From Golubevia sp. BC0850 (lineage: Eukaryota; Basidiomycota; Exobasidiomycetes; Golubeviales; Golubeviaceae), in the NCBI GenBank assembly GCA_012976225.1, contig JAAVVG010000010.1, positions 124,001 to 188,000 of the forward strand: a stretch of 64,000 bases of DNA. The letters run 5' to 3'. A program made the position numbers and the translations under genes. Shown here piece after piece: positions 34,730-46,325 of this stretch (its first letter is position 1; each line of letters starts with the position of its first letter). The notes beneath the pieces are model-generated. The model was given only the letters and a program-made list of their open reading frames with translations. It ran no database searches and had not been told where the DNA came from.

Positions 34730-37700
34730 TTAATCCATCTCATCCTCGTCAGATTCGTAATTGGAACGAGAAGGGAGACGATCGGCTTCTCTAGCTTTCT
34801 GTTCCAGAAGAGACTTCGAGTACTTGCGGAAGATCTTGTCCTTTTCGTGTGCCTCCATCTGATGAAGAGGATAAGAGGGAAAGAGCAAAATGAGATCAAC
34901 GAAAGTAACAGAAGAGGGAGAGGTTCGGCTCAGAGCCTTGATTTCTAAGTAACCGGGAATGAAACGGGACGCGAACACTCACAGTACTGAGATGAAAGTC
35001 CAAAGTAGGACCGTCGACTCCTTCTTTCTCGGCCATGTAGGTCCTAAGCTCTTCGGCAGTGTGCTTTCCGTGTTGTTGCACCCTGTTGGAACGAAGTGAA
35101 GAAAATACAAGGGTCAGTATCGCAACAGGAATACAGAGGTCAAACCTGAACAAGACTTGGGAATGGAACTCACTGAAGGAACTTAGATAGCTCGAGATGA
35201 GTTTCGGCGGCACTAGTCGAAGATGTTGGATCCTGTTGGTTGGTCGAACTTGGAAGAAGACGAGCCGGTGGTTTCCATCCACCACGAGGTTGAGGTACCA
35301 GTTTACTGGAGGTTGAGATTCCTTGACTCGCTCTGGAAGCTTGAGTTTTCGATGACTTTGACTTTGATTTCGATTTGCCGGTTGAAGATTCAGCTGAGAC
35401 TTCCTTTTCGAGTTTTGGGGATTTCATCGTTCTGTCATCTGACTTGGCGAAGCCATCGGGAGCATTCCATCTCTGAGAAGGTTAGGACAAGAAGAGGTAG
35501 AGCTAGAGAAGATGAGAAACGACAGGCAATAGCTAGACTGAATGGCCAACTGACTTCGCTCTATCACTTACTTCAAGAACGATTTTCTTCATGCTGCTGA
35601 TGTCAACAGCTTCGGTTCCAGTCATGAGAGCACGATGATCTTGATGATCTTCGACTCCTGAGCGTTCGAGAAGCTGAGTAAAAGGAAAGAATAGCGGAAC
35701 GTCTAAGGGTCAGCTAAGAAATCGAATACATCGAGCATCCAGTTGCGACGGAACTCACATCGTCTTTCTTGCCGCCCTGCTTTTTGATGAGAAGACCCTC
35801 GTCTTGCTCTTCGTCGCTCTCGTCGATGATGGTATTCTTTTCGAAGTCGTCGATGAAAACTCCCATCTCCTTGATTACCTCGAGGTGACGACCTTTGTTC
35901 TAAAAGGGGAAGTTGCAGCAAAGGGAAGAGGTTAAGAAAGGGTGAGAAAAAGGTCGATTGAGAGAAAGTAGGGGAGACTGCGAGCAGATCAACCCACAGT
36001 GATACTCTTGGTGGAAGCTTCAGGTCGACTCATGAGATTGTCTTTACCCCAAAGCTGTTTTCCGTAGAGTTCCTTCTTTCCCTTCACTCCTTCCCAGAAC
36101 GGCACGAAGACCCTTCCCTCGAGAATCCCCTCGGAAAGCTGCTCCTTGTAGACTTGTCTTTGATAGGTAGTTGCTTCGATTGAATCATCGGATAGAAGTC
36201 TGTAAACCTCTACATCACGCTTCTGTCCCATTCTGAAAGCTCTGTCGATTGCTTGATTGTCATGAGCTGGATTCGAAGAAGGATCGAAGATGATGACTCG
36301 ATTGGCTCCAGTCAAGTTCAAACCAGTTCCACCAGCCTTGGTAGCGATCAAGAAGAGGAAAGCGGTCGGATCATCGTTGAACTGATCACAAAGACCTAAT
36401 CTTTGATTGGCTGGAGTTGTGCCTTGAAGCGTCATGTTGTTGTATCCTTCCATTTCGCAGTATTCGTGAATGTATTGAAGCGGACCGTTACGGGATGAAA
36501 AGAGAAGGACCTTGTCGCCGTCTGCCTTGAATTTTCGAAGAAGGTTGACTAGAGTTCTCCATTTTCCACAGTAGGCAGCAGAGTTCTGTCTCAAATTGAG
36601 AGTCACTGGAAAGAAGGCAGCATCGACAACGAGAGCGGTTAGAGCTAGATAAAGGAAGCAAAGTTCAAAGAGAAGACGCGGGGGAAGGATTCGAGTACTC
36701 ACTCTGAGCCAAGTTTTGTTTCTTGAAAATGATCTCTAGATACGTGAGTTGCTTCTTGTATCTGAGTCTGGCGAGTGGATCAGGAGAATCCTTCAGCCTC
36801 TTGTCTGGAAGGAGCAATCCTACGTGATTGGCGAGAGCGTTCAAAATGTGATAGTAGATAAACCAGTGACGATTTTTGGCTGCTTCTTCTGTCAGTCCCA
36901 AACCATCGTCTCCAAGTCCATGACACAATTTGTAAAGCTTCCTTTGATTCGTCAGAGGATACCTGGCGCCGCAAGGACAGTAAGAGTTGTTTTCACAGTC
37001 CTTCAAAGCTGCAGAATAGGCTTTATCTTGAAGAGGCGTCATCTGACAGAAGATTACGTGATAAAACTTCTTGGGAAGACTGTCTTTGAGAATAGCTTTG
37101 GTACGACGGAGGTAGACCTGAGAAAGAAGCTTTGTTCTAACAGCATCGATGATAATCTGAGCGAATAAACGAAAAAGGTGTCTCGAGTGAGATTCTGGTC
37201 ATCGTTCGAACAGCACTTGAACACGCGATTCAATCACTCTCTCCACTCACAGCTTTGTTGTCTCTATCTTTGGAAGTTGATCTGTTGTCCATTCCGATCT
37301 TGATGATATCCTGACCCAGGAAGAAGAGTAAAAGAAAAGAAGAAAAGAGAGAAAGAAAGAAGAGTCAGCCAATGAAGTAGAAGTGAAGCAGCTCCGAATG
37401 AAGAACTCACCGAGACGAGGAATTCCCATGACTTGACACCATCTCCATACTTACGTGGATTCAAGAGATCCAGTAAGCACCAGAGCTCAGAGAAATCATT
37501 CTGAACGACAGTTCCACTCAATCCAAATCGAGGGATCATTACGTCGAACTTGTGATAAGACTGCGTCAAGACACTCTTTGGATTCTGGAGAAAACGGAGG
37601 ACAAGAGAGAATCGAGTCAGAATTCAAAGCTGGCTGCGCGATTATGGAAAAAATCATCTCAGACTCACCTTGAACTTGTGGGCTTCATCGATTACGATGC

Positions 37701-39976
37701 AGCTGAACTTGGTTGATGGAGAAGTCAACTCATCGATCTTGTCTCTGGCGTACTCGTGTGAAACAATGAGAATGTCGAACTTTCCAGACTTGTAGGCGAG
37801 TAGACCATCAATATTCTGAGGACCAAAGGTCACGAATGAAAGATAGCACCACTAGATGAGAGGGGGAGAAGACCCCGGGGGGGGGGGAGAAATCAGCTCT
37901 CAAAGTACGCATGCACTCATTCGACCTTGGCCTTCTCTGACTTTAGACTTTGCTCACATACACTCACAATTCTGATTTCTCTTTCCCAGTTCTGAATCAC
38001 GGTCGCAGGAACGATTAAGAGACAAGTAGGTCCAATATCTAGCGGATTGATTCTGGTCTTTTTGAGAATCTTCCTCCTCTCCCAGCAATCTTTCCTTCTC
38101 TTGTTCTCGTCGTCTTTGGAGAAACCAGTCTGCTTCATCATAGCGCAAAGGAAAGCGATCGTCTGGACTGTCTTTCCAGTTCCCATGTCGTCTCCAAGTA
38201 GACCTCCCCAACCTCTTGACCAGTTCTGAAAGAGGAACTTGGCGCCTTCGATCTGGTAGTCTCTTAAGAAGCGAAGGATAGGGGCTGGAATCGAATGTTC
38301 GGAGTCTAATGGAAGAGGTTCGGCGGAAGCTTGATCTGGAGTACAAGGCCAACTTGGCTTGTGCTCATGTAGAGATCGATCCGCAGCTGAGACGGTGGCT
38401 AGTTTGGAGACGTCAATCATTTTTGACTCTGCTTCCTTCTCGAGGTCATCTTCTTCTTTCGTCTCTTCTTGCTCTTCTTCTAGCTTTTCCTCCTCTCTCT
38501 TCCATTTAATGGGACCGATAGGATCCACCTCCAGAAATGCATCGTCGTCGGACTGACTGTCTTCTTCCATCTCGACTTCTTTCTTGACACCAGAGCGAGA
38601 GAAAGCGACTGGATCCAGTTGTCCGAAAGAGTCGTTTTCTTTGACTTCATTCTTGATGCGAACGCCAGAAAGATCGACCGGATCAGGTTCCTCGAATGAA
38701 CCGTCATCTTCCGAATCTTCTTCTACTTCAACTTCCTTCTTGACCTTGACAAATTTTTTCTTGACACCAAAGCTAGAGAGGATCACAGGCTCTGGTTCTT
38801 CGAATGAGTCGTCGTCCTCAGAGTCGCTGTCCTCCTTCTGCTTGCTGATAGGGCCCAAAGGCTCAACGATCAAATCCTCGTCGGAATCTGAGTCTTCGAC
38901 CTTGATGGCTGCTGAAACAGAGAGATAAAGAGGGCGCATACATAGATCAGAAAGTGAGACAGTGAACTCCTCAGAGAAACAACTCGCCAGAAAGAAGGTG
39001 CTGATTCTCTTCCTTCGCTTTCCCCTTTCCATTCCCTTTGTGACTTGAAGTCCAGTCCATAGTCGGTTCAGGTTTGTGCTCTTCTTTCTTGACTTCAACT
39101 GTCTTCTCAGGTTTCCTCTTGGAACTAGAACCTTCGCTCTTGATCACTTTCTTAGCAAAGGAAGAATCCACTTCCATTTCGTTCAACTTGAGAGAATGCT
39201 CTTCACCGAGCCACTCCTTAGGAATGATGATGTCTATCAGATCTGGATTGTTGTCCTTTCTCCTGAATTTGACTCCTGGGTAAGAGAGGAGGAGGGAGGG
39301 AAATTCAGTAAATGCGCAGCGGAGGGAGCAGGTGGCGAATTTGGACACCATATAGATGTGGATCAAAAATGATCGCATTCGTTTGCAGATCATGATTTTC
39401 GTAGAGACTGAATTTCAGAGGAGGGTCAAAGAGAAGGTACTCGCCGAGAACCTTGCATAGCAGGGAAAGGTCCTTCATATGTTGAAGACCTCCATCTCGA
39501 CCTTCAGCAAACTTGAAGGCAGCTTCTCTATCGGTCATCTTCTCCTTGATCTCTGTGACAGTTTGGGGTTGAATCAAGTCAAAGTCAGTTTAAGAAGGGG
39601 AGAAAAAAAGAAGAATCAGAAACTTACCCCTCTTGGGCTTCTTCAAGACTGGTTTCCCTTCCTCCAAGATCTGAGGTTTCTCTTTTTGTATGGAAGCGAA
39701 AGAGATTAGTATGTGCAGCAAGATGTATATGATTGTTAGTTAATTGAACTCACCAGGTTTGTCATAAAAACCTGCTCTTCCTTCCTCCTTTTTCATCTCC
39801 CAATTTTCAATCTGACTTCGGTAGAGCTGATTGGCTGCATTGTACTGTTTCAACCTCTGTTTGTATTCTTCTCTGTCTTGCTTTGTTTCTCTGACAATGT
39901 TGTCGATCTCTGCATCCTCTCTAGCATCTTTGTCAAAGCCATCGTCATTCTCGATTGACTTTCTCTTTTTAGACAT
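34730..39976 (-). CDS. SNF2-family DNA-dependent ATPase, ERCC6L2/Rad26-like
   Basis: Fifteen exons: 39976..39754, 39681..39628, 39552..39445, 39275..38988, 38911..37968, 37815..37669, 37584..37411, 37310..37251, 37156..36703, 36605..35998, 35899..35759, 35673..35572, 35472..35174, 35082..34983, 34858..34730 (1276 aa). The ATPase core shows GGLLGDDMGTGKTVQTIAFL (Walker A, about 465), IVIDEAHKFK (about 583), RFGLSGTVVQND, and the second RecA lobe with LLFSSR and QAIDRAFRMGQKRDVEVYRL (about 932). LGDDMGxGKT with a following RQVYKEQL favours the ERCC6L2 group over Rad54 or Ino80. The N-terminal half carries acidic repeats. Relatives act in transcription-coupled or replication-linked DNA repair. 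Two introns use GC donors (39444 and 38987). An ATG at 39994 would add six residues. For the first GC intron, a GTGTCC donor near 39350 is an alternative that would add about 31 residues. Confidence 0.87.
37873..37887 (+). repeat. C4G11 homopolymer run
   Basis: CCCC followed by eleven G inside an intron (37816-37967) of the SNF2 gene. Run length is likely variable or error-prone. Confidence 0.6.
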
Positions 39977-40231
39977 GGTGGTGATTGGGAGCAAGTGGGA
40001 GGCAGCGTGTTTTGGACGAGCTGGCAGCTTCTCCTTGGAAGCATCGACAACCTCAATTTCGCATTCTAGAAGACAGCAAAGGATTCTCTATCTTTATTTA
40101 AACAGTTTTCTGTGAGAGAATCGGAAAGGATAGAATCTCCAAGTCATCTAGTCGAGAAGAGAACCTCTTCCTCCTCCTGCCCCCGCCTAGAACCTCAACA
40201 CTCCTTAGCCTCTCCGACCTTCTACTTCAAG
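39977..40231. promoter_or_regulatory. Shared divergent promoter, SNF2 ATPase / STT3
   Basis: 255 bp between start codons. No specific site recognised. Confidence 0.4.
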
Positions 40232-43106
40232 ATGGGAGTCGCCTACAGGTTACCAGAGTTTTCTCCGGAGACAACAAAGAACTTGGCTTCCTTCCTCAGG
40301 CTGGTCATCATCATCTTAATCGCTGGAGCTGCCATCTCTTCAAGGTTGTTCGCTGTCGTAAGGCATGAGTCCATCATTCACGAATTCGATCCTTGGTGTG
40401 AGTAGATAGCGCTTGGCTTGGAGGGGAAATGGGAATGGGAATGAATGAAATGAAATCCCAGAATTAAGAACTGTAGCTGGCATTCATCTCTAGAGCATGT
40501 TGAACAGATGCCGAAAGGTGATAAGCAACCAATTCTTCTTAACGTTCCTCATCCTCATTCTATCCTCCCTCTCCTCTCCCATAGTCAATTACCGAGCGAC
40601 AAAGGTTCTAGCAAAGGATGGATACTATCGATTCTATAATTGGTTCGATCCAACCGCTTGGTATCCTCTAGGTAGAGCTGCTGGTGGAACTCTCTATCCT
40701 GGATTGATGGTCACTAGTGGAGCCATCTACAACGCTCTCCATGCTATCAACCTCCCAGTGGATATTAGGAATGTCTGTGTTCTGCTAGCACCTGCTTTCT
40801 CTGGTCTCACTGCTTGGGCAACCTACAAGTTTACTGCTACGATGAAGGACGATGCCGCTGGACTTTTGGCAGCTGCTTTCATTGGAATCGCACCTGGTGA
40901 GTACGCGGGAGGGCCAAAATGACAAGGGCAGACTGAGCGGCTTTGAAAGAAGAATGAAGTAGAGTGAACAGAGAAAGGGAGTCAGAGCCACCAAGGGAAA
41001 CAGCGCTGAACTCCACAACTCACCTTTCTCCCTCTTCTCAGGTTACATCTCCAGATCCGTCGCTGGGTCTTACGATAACGAAGCCATCGCCATCTTCCTT
41101 CTGATGATCACTTTCTACCTCTGGATCAAAGCTCTCAAGGACGGAAGCGCTCTCTGGGGAGTCTGTACAGCGCTCTTCTACTTCTACATGGTGGCAGCTT
41201 GGGGAGGATACGTCTTCATCACCAACATGATCCCTCTTCACGCTCTAGTTCTCATCTTAATGGGAAGGTTTAGCTCCAGACTCTATGTCTCTTACAGCAG
41301 CTTCTACGCGGTAGGGACCTTGGCTAGTATGCAAGTTCCTTTCGTCGGATTCCAACCCGTCAGAACTAGTGAACATATGGCTGCTCTAGGTGAGTAGATA
41401 AACCGATCTAAGGAAGCTTTCCCTCTCGACTGGTCAGTTGATACTAACATCAATTCCTCTCTTCCTCAGGTGTCTTCGGTCTACTTCAACTCGTCGCCTT
41501 CGTTGAGCTCCTCAGATCCCACGTTCCTTCAAACCAATTCAAGCTTCTCCTACGTTCTTTCGTTGCCTTCGTCTTCGTAGCAGCTGTCGGAGGACTTGTG
41601 GGTCTCACCTACGGAGGATACATCGCTCCTTGGACTGGTCGATTCTACTCTCTTTGGGATACTGGCTACGCAAAGATCCACATTCCGATCATCGCTTCGG
41701 TCTCAGAACATCAACCTCCAGCATGGCCAGCCTTCTTCTTCGACTTGGAGATGTTGATCTTCCTCTTTCCGGTGGGAGTCTATCTTCTCTTCAAGGAGCT
41801 AAGGGACGAGCACGTCTTCGTCATCATCTACAGTGTCATGGCCAGTTACTTCGCTGGAGTGATGGTCAGATTGATGCTCACCTTAACTCCAGTCGTCTGT
41901 GTGACTGCAGCTATCGCAGTCAGCACGCTCCTAGAGACCTACTTGGATCCAAAGGAACCCGACACTCCAGAGGAGACTGCTCAACAGATCTCTCAGGAAG
42001 ACGGATCGAACGGAACCGCTGTGGTTGGAAAGAAAGGAAAGAAAGCTCCTGCCGCTTCGTCGACTCCTCCTTCCGGTGCTTCTATCTCAGTCGACCCAGC
42101 AGCTCCAAAGGTTCATCCTCTCAACCCAGCCTCGGAATCCGGAGGGATCTACGGATTGGACACGAGAGCTCTCGTCTCGATCTACACGGTTCTTCTACTC
42201 CTCATCTTCGTCCTTCACTGCACCTTCGTCACCTCAACAGCCTACTCTTCTCCTTCAGTCGTACTCGCCTCGAGGAACCCAGATGGTTCTCAAAACATCA
42301 TCGACGATTTCCGCGAGGCTTACTACTGGCTTCGTCAGAACACCGCCTCGGATGCCAAGGTCATGAGTTGGTGGGATTACGGATACCAGATCTCTGGAAT
42401 GGCAGATCGACCAACTCTAGTAGACAACAACACCTGGAACAACACACACATCGCTACGGTCGGAAAAGCCATGTGCTCCAACGAAGAGAGGTCTTATCCG
42501 ATCCTCAAACAACACGACGTAGACTACATCTTGGTCATCTTCGGAGGTCTATTGGGCTACTCTGGAGATGATATCAACAAGTATCTTTGGATGATTAGGA
42601 TTGCTCAAGGAGTTTGGCCAGACGAAGTCAAGGAGGCTGACTACTTCACCAATCGTGGAGAGTACAAGATCGACGATGGTGCAAGTAAAACGATGAAGGA
42701 GAGCTTGATGTACAAGATGAGTTACTTCAGATTCAATGAGCTCTTCAACGGAAAGCCTGGAATGGATAGAGTCAGAGGAGGTCCAACTGCTACCGTTCCT
42801 CCCACTCTAGACATCCTAGATGAAGCTTTCACTAGCGAAAACTGGATCGTGAGTATAACTGACTCGGGCAGAAAAATTTCCTTGCTAGCGGTTGACATCT
42901 GATCTCCATTTTCTCTCTCTTGAATCCTTCCACTTCCAATCCTCCGCATACAGGTTCGTATCTACGAAGTCAAGAAAGAAGATCCACTCGGAAGGGATCT
43001 CGTTTGGGCAAACGCTTTCGACACAGGAAAGAGAAGAAAGAAGACTGTGTCTGCCAAAGCTTCCACAGGTGGAAAGAAGAAGAGGAAAGGATCTTCAAGC
43101 GCTTAG
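40232..43106 (+). CDS. STT3: Oligosaccharyltransferase catalytic subunit
   Basis: Five exons: 40232..40397, 40585..40896, 41042..41389, 41470..42848, 42954..43106 (785 aa). Stt3 transfers the dolichol-linked oligosaccharide to Asn-X-Ser/Thr in nascent proteins in the ER membrane. The N-terminal part is polytopic, with the first luminal loop DExD-type motif seen as [15 protein letters not shown] and the second as GSYDNEA. The SVSEHQPP motif of external loop 5 follows. The luminal domain has the [11 protein letters not shown] signature (about 576) and [11 protein letters not shown] Ser/Pro/Ala-rich insert (about 400-440) lies in the middle, and the tail is Lys-rich (GGKKKRKG). Codon use is strongly C-ending, suggesting high expression. 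Confidence 0.97.
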
Positions 43107-43826
43107 AATAGACGGAAAGCGATGTAAAAAGCAAAGTTGTGCTCGGATAGAGAAGGAAGTGATTCAAACAATAACTGCAACTCTTCCTTCGATTGAATCG
43201 ACTTCGAGTGAATCCTTTCGAACCTTCTCCTTGTGCCAGTCTCGAGGACCTCACCTCCTCTCATTTGCCCCTCGCTTCGTCCCCTCCCCCTTCAACCTCC
43301 CCCGCCACTCTTCGTAGTCCTGACTCTTTTCTGCTGTCTTGGAGCCTCGTCATTGAGATCTCACGAGATTATCCCAACAGAATTAGTCAGGCAGAGAGAA
43401 CAAAAAACTCGACGGGGAACAAATCAAACGACCTCTCTTTCTGACTTGCAATTCGACCTCGCTCTCTTTCGTAAAGGTTCTCGCCAAGGTTTGGAACTCT
43501 TTTCGGAGAGCTCTAGACGCTCGGGACGACTCGCTCGATATTTTTGAGAACAAGGAGAAGATGGATTGAAAAGCTCGTTCGAGAGGTTACATTACACTCG
43601 TTGTCGAGGACTAGACAGACTTGAAGACGAAGTTTTTTGACATGACGCAGCTCGAGAAAAGAAGAAAGATTACGGGAAACAATTCCAACAGGTACAAGTT
43701 ATGTATACAAGAAAGGAGGAGACAAGGCGTTAAAAAGTATTCGTCTTTACAGGTTGGAGTTATATTATATTAGATTTAGTGATGTATTTGGAAAGAATAG
43801 AGAAGGGCGGAGAGATAGCTTTCAAC
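43107..43826. other. Convergent intergenic region
   Basis: 720 bp between the stop codons of STT3 and the next minus-strand gene. Short open frames only; nothing recognised. Confidence 0.4.
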
Positions 43827-45470
43827 CTAAGCAGCCATAGAAATCCTCTTATACCATTTCTTCTTTGGGGAAGCAACTTCCTCAGAAGTCGAAACTCCCG
43901 AAGCAGGTACACTTTGACGTTTCAATTTCTTCTCCTCTTTAGATTGCTTCTTCTCAGCTTTCTTTTGTTGTCTAGCTTCTGACTTCTGTTCTTTGAGTTG
44001 AGTTGAATAGATAGCTTTGGCTTTACCATCGAGACGAGTGACCGTGAGAACTGCAGTTCTTCCATCTGTTGGAATGTTATGATTGACTCCGGTTGTTCCG
44101 GCTGCTAGGAGATTGTCAACCCATTCGAGTTTGGTTTGGTCTATCAGTGGAGAAGAGAGATTGCAAGCGAGGGATAAAGGAAGTCAGAAGATGAGAGAAC
44201 TTCAAGATTCAAGGGTTGGAGTCCTACTCACATTTCTTTCCGATAAAGCTCGTCACGCCATTCTTCTCTTTCTGACTCTGTTGAACGAAAAGATCACGTC
44301 CGACATCGTATCCATTTTCGACTCTGCAGAAGAAAGAGGAGAGCGAGCCAGGGTCAGAATCTAAAGGGCTCGCAACAAGACTCAATATTGCGAACTCACA
44401 GAGAATGATGAGTACTGATGTTCTGCTCTTTACTGATGGCAAAGAACCAAGCTCCAGTTCCTTGTTGTTGCCATGCACGAACATGGTTCCCTGAAGATGG
44501 AGCGAAAGGTAAAAAATGTTCAGAACTTCGCAGAAGAATCTCGAGTCCTTCAAAGCTGCGACTGACCTCCAATAAGAGACTCGATACAAGTTCCGAAAAC
44601 ATGATCAAATGGAGTGTAGATCTCTCTGAAGATGAAATTCTGATCGAGGTATCCTCTTGGATCGACGTAGGCCTGTTGATATCCACCTCCGTGCTGCGAG
44701 AGAAGAAAATCGAGAAATCAGTTCTCACAAGTCCAGTAGGAGGAAATAGAGCTTAGTAAAAAGAGACTCACAAGACCTAGACATTCGAAATCGAAGTCTA
44801 GAGAACGTAGATAGGTTTGGACCCCCTTCTTGGTGAGCAGCTCTGGGGAAGAGAGAGAGGAGACTGATAGGAGACCAGGGCGTTTGTGGCAAACATGAGT
44901 AACAAACCACCAAATTTGATTCGAGCTCAATGAAGCTGTCGTATCCAATCCAACACTCGGGAAACCTCTCATCCAGATGCTATTGACTTGCCACCACCAG
45001 CGGATCTCAAGACACTCACCAATGACATTCAAAGGTTCTCCCAAACCATTGCCAACCTTGTCCAACATACTTCCACCATAGACCTTTGGATCGATGTAAG
45101 GTTGTCCTTGACTTTCAACGAGAGTCTTTACAGGGGCAGAGCCAGGGGCGGGTAGAGGGATTCTTTCCTTGTGAGAGAAGATCTCTGGATCATCTACAGT
45201 ACGTGGATCTGAAGGATCCTCCAATCCAAGAGTTTGAACTCTTTCTTCTTCAGGTTTTGAGAGAGAAAGGGCTTGAGCGGGAGCGGAAGGGGTAGCGGTT
45301 GGGGCGTTAGGAGGAGAATCAGCTTTTGGAAGTTGAGGAGCCTCTGCTGCACCTTCTTGAGATTTGACAGCTGAAGCTTCTTTAGCAGTGGTAGCTACTT
45401 CATCCGAAGGACTTGGCTCTTTCGCGGTTCCGTGAACTAGAGAGGTCAAAGAAGTTAGAAGGGATGCCAT
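43827..45470 (-). CDS. Conserved fungal protein of unknown function
   Basis: Six exons: 45470..45020, 44842..44772, 44693..44567, 44490..44400, 44323..44232, 44140..43827 (381 aa). The first ~110 residues are Ala/Pro/Ser/Glu-rich and low complexity. The conserved part starts at YGGSMLDKVGNGLGEPLNVI, then FDFECLGLHGGG, FGTCIESLIGGNHVRAWQQQ, TGAWFFAISKEQN, NGYDVGRDLFVQQ and GTTGVNHNIPTDGRTAVLTV. I recall similar proteins in many fungi but no assigned function. The fold looks globular and soluble, with a conserved Cys and His. The C-terminus is Lys/Gln/Glu-rich (KKAEKKQSKEEKKLKR). No signal peptide or membrane segment is visible. Confidence 0.75.
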
Positions 45471-46325
45471 AATTTGTTACTCTTGGCGGATTGGGTATGG
45501 GCGGTTGAGGTATAGTCAAGGGTTGATGAAAGGATAGTTGAAGCTTCGTTAATGAGGTCGTTAAAATAAGTAGCACAGGTATAGAATCAAAAGAGAAGGG
45601 GGAATGGATGAGAGGATGAGAGAAGTAAGAGAAGAGAAGAGAGGGGGGAATAACAATCAATTCGAAGCAACACTCAACACGTTTCGGGTGAGCTTTCTTC
45701 GGCAACTTCTTTCCACACACGCCAATCGAGACAGTAAAGTTTTTCATTTCAACAATTGTCATCATTGGTTCATTACTATTTACGTGAGAAAACCGAGAGA
45801 GAGTGGAGACGGAAGCTGAGAAGGAAACAGAGAAAGCTGAGAAACATACAAAAGAAGAAACGCTTGAGCAAATTGAAAGATGATAGAAACAAATGAGGAG
45901 ATGCGAAGAAGAACCAGGAGATTTTAATTAGCAATGTGAACAGAATGGAAGGACGAGATTGGAAAGAGAGTTTGAGAGACCAGGGCACAGAGAAGGAGCT
46001 AAGAGGTGGCAAGTTCAAATGTACAAGTAACTTTTGTTTTTATGTTTTATGATTTATCTCTAATTGCAGGTCGTCTGAGTTTTGAGTTTGGAGGAAAAAG
46101 ACTATTGTTTGAAGAATAGAGGAGGTCTGAGAGAGGGGTGAAGAGGTTGAAGAATGGTAAAGAGAGGCGAAGAATCGCCTTTGAGTTTGAGATTTTTGTG
46201 TTTTCGTTTTCTGATTTGCCGTATTGGCATTGTCAATTGAGATCTGAGACAACGATGAAACGATGCCACTTGAATAGCTCTCATTTGGTTGAGAGTTGAG
46301 GTAAAGGAGAGAGTTGACTTGAGGT
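45471..46325. other. Intergenic region between two minus-strand genes
   Basis: 855 bp: promoter of the unknown-function gene and 3' flank of the F-box/LRR gene. Small open frames with biased composition; nothing recognised. Confidence 0.4.

Noticed and set aside
41630-42571. 313-codon open frame on the + strand inside STT3
   Set aside because: It is an out-of-frame shadow of the C-rich codon use of STT3; the sequence is Arg/Ser/His-rich with no family match.
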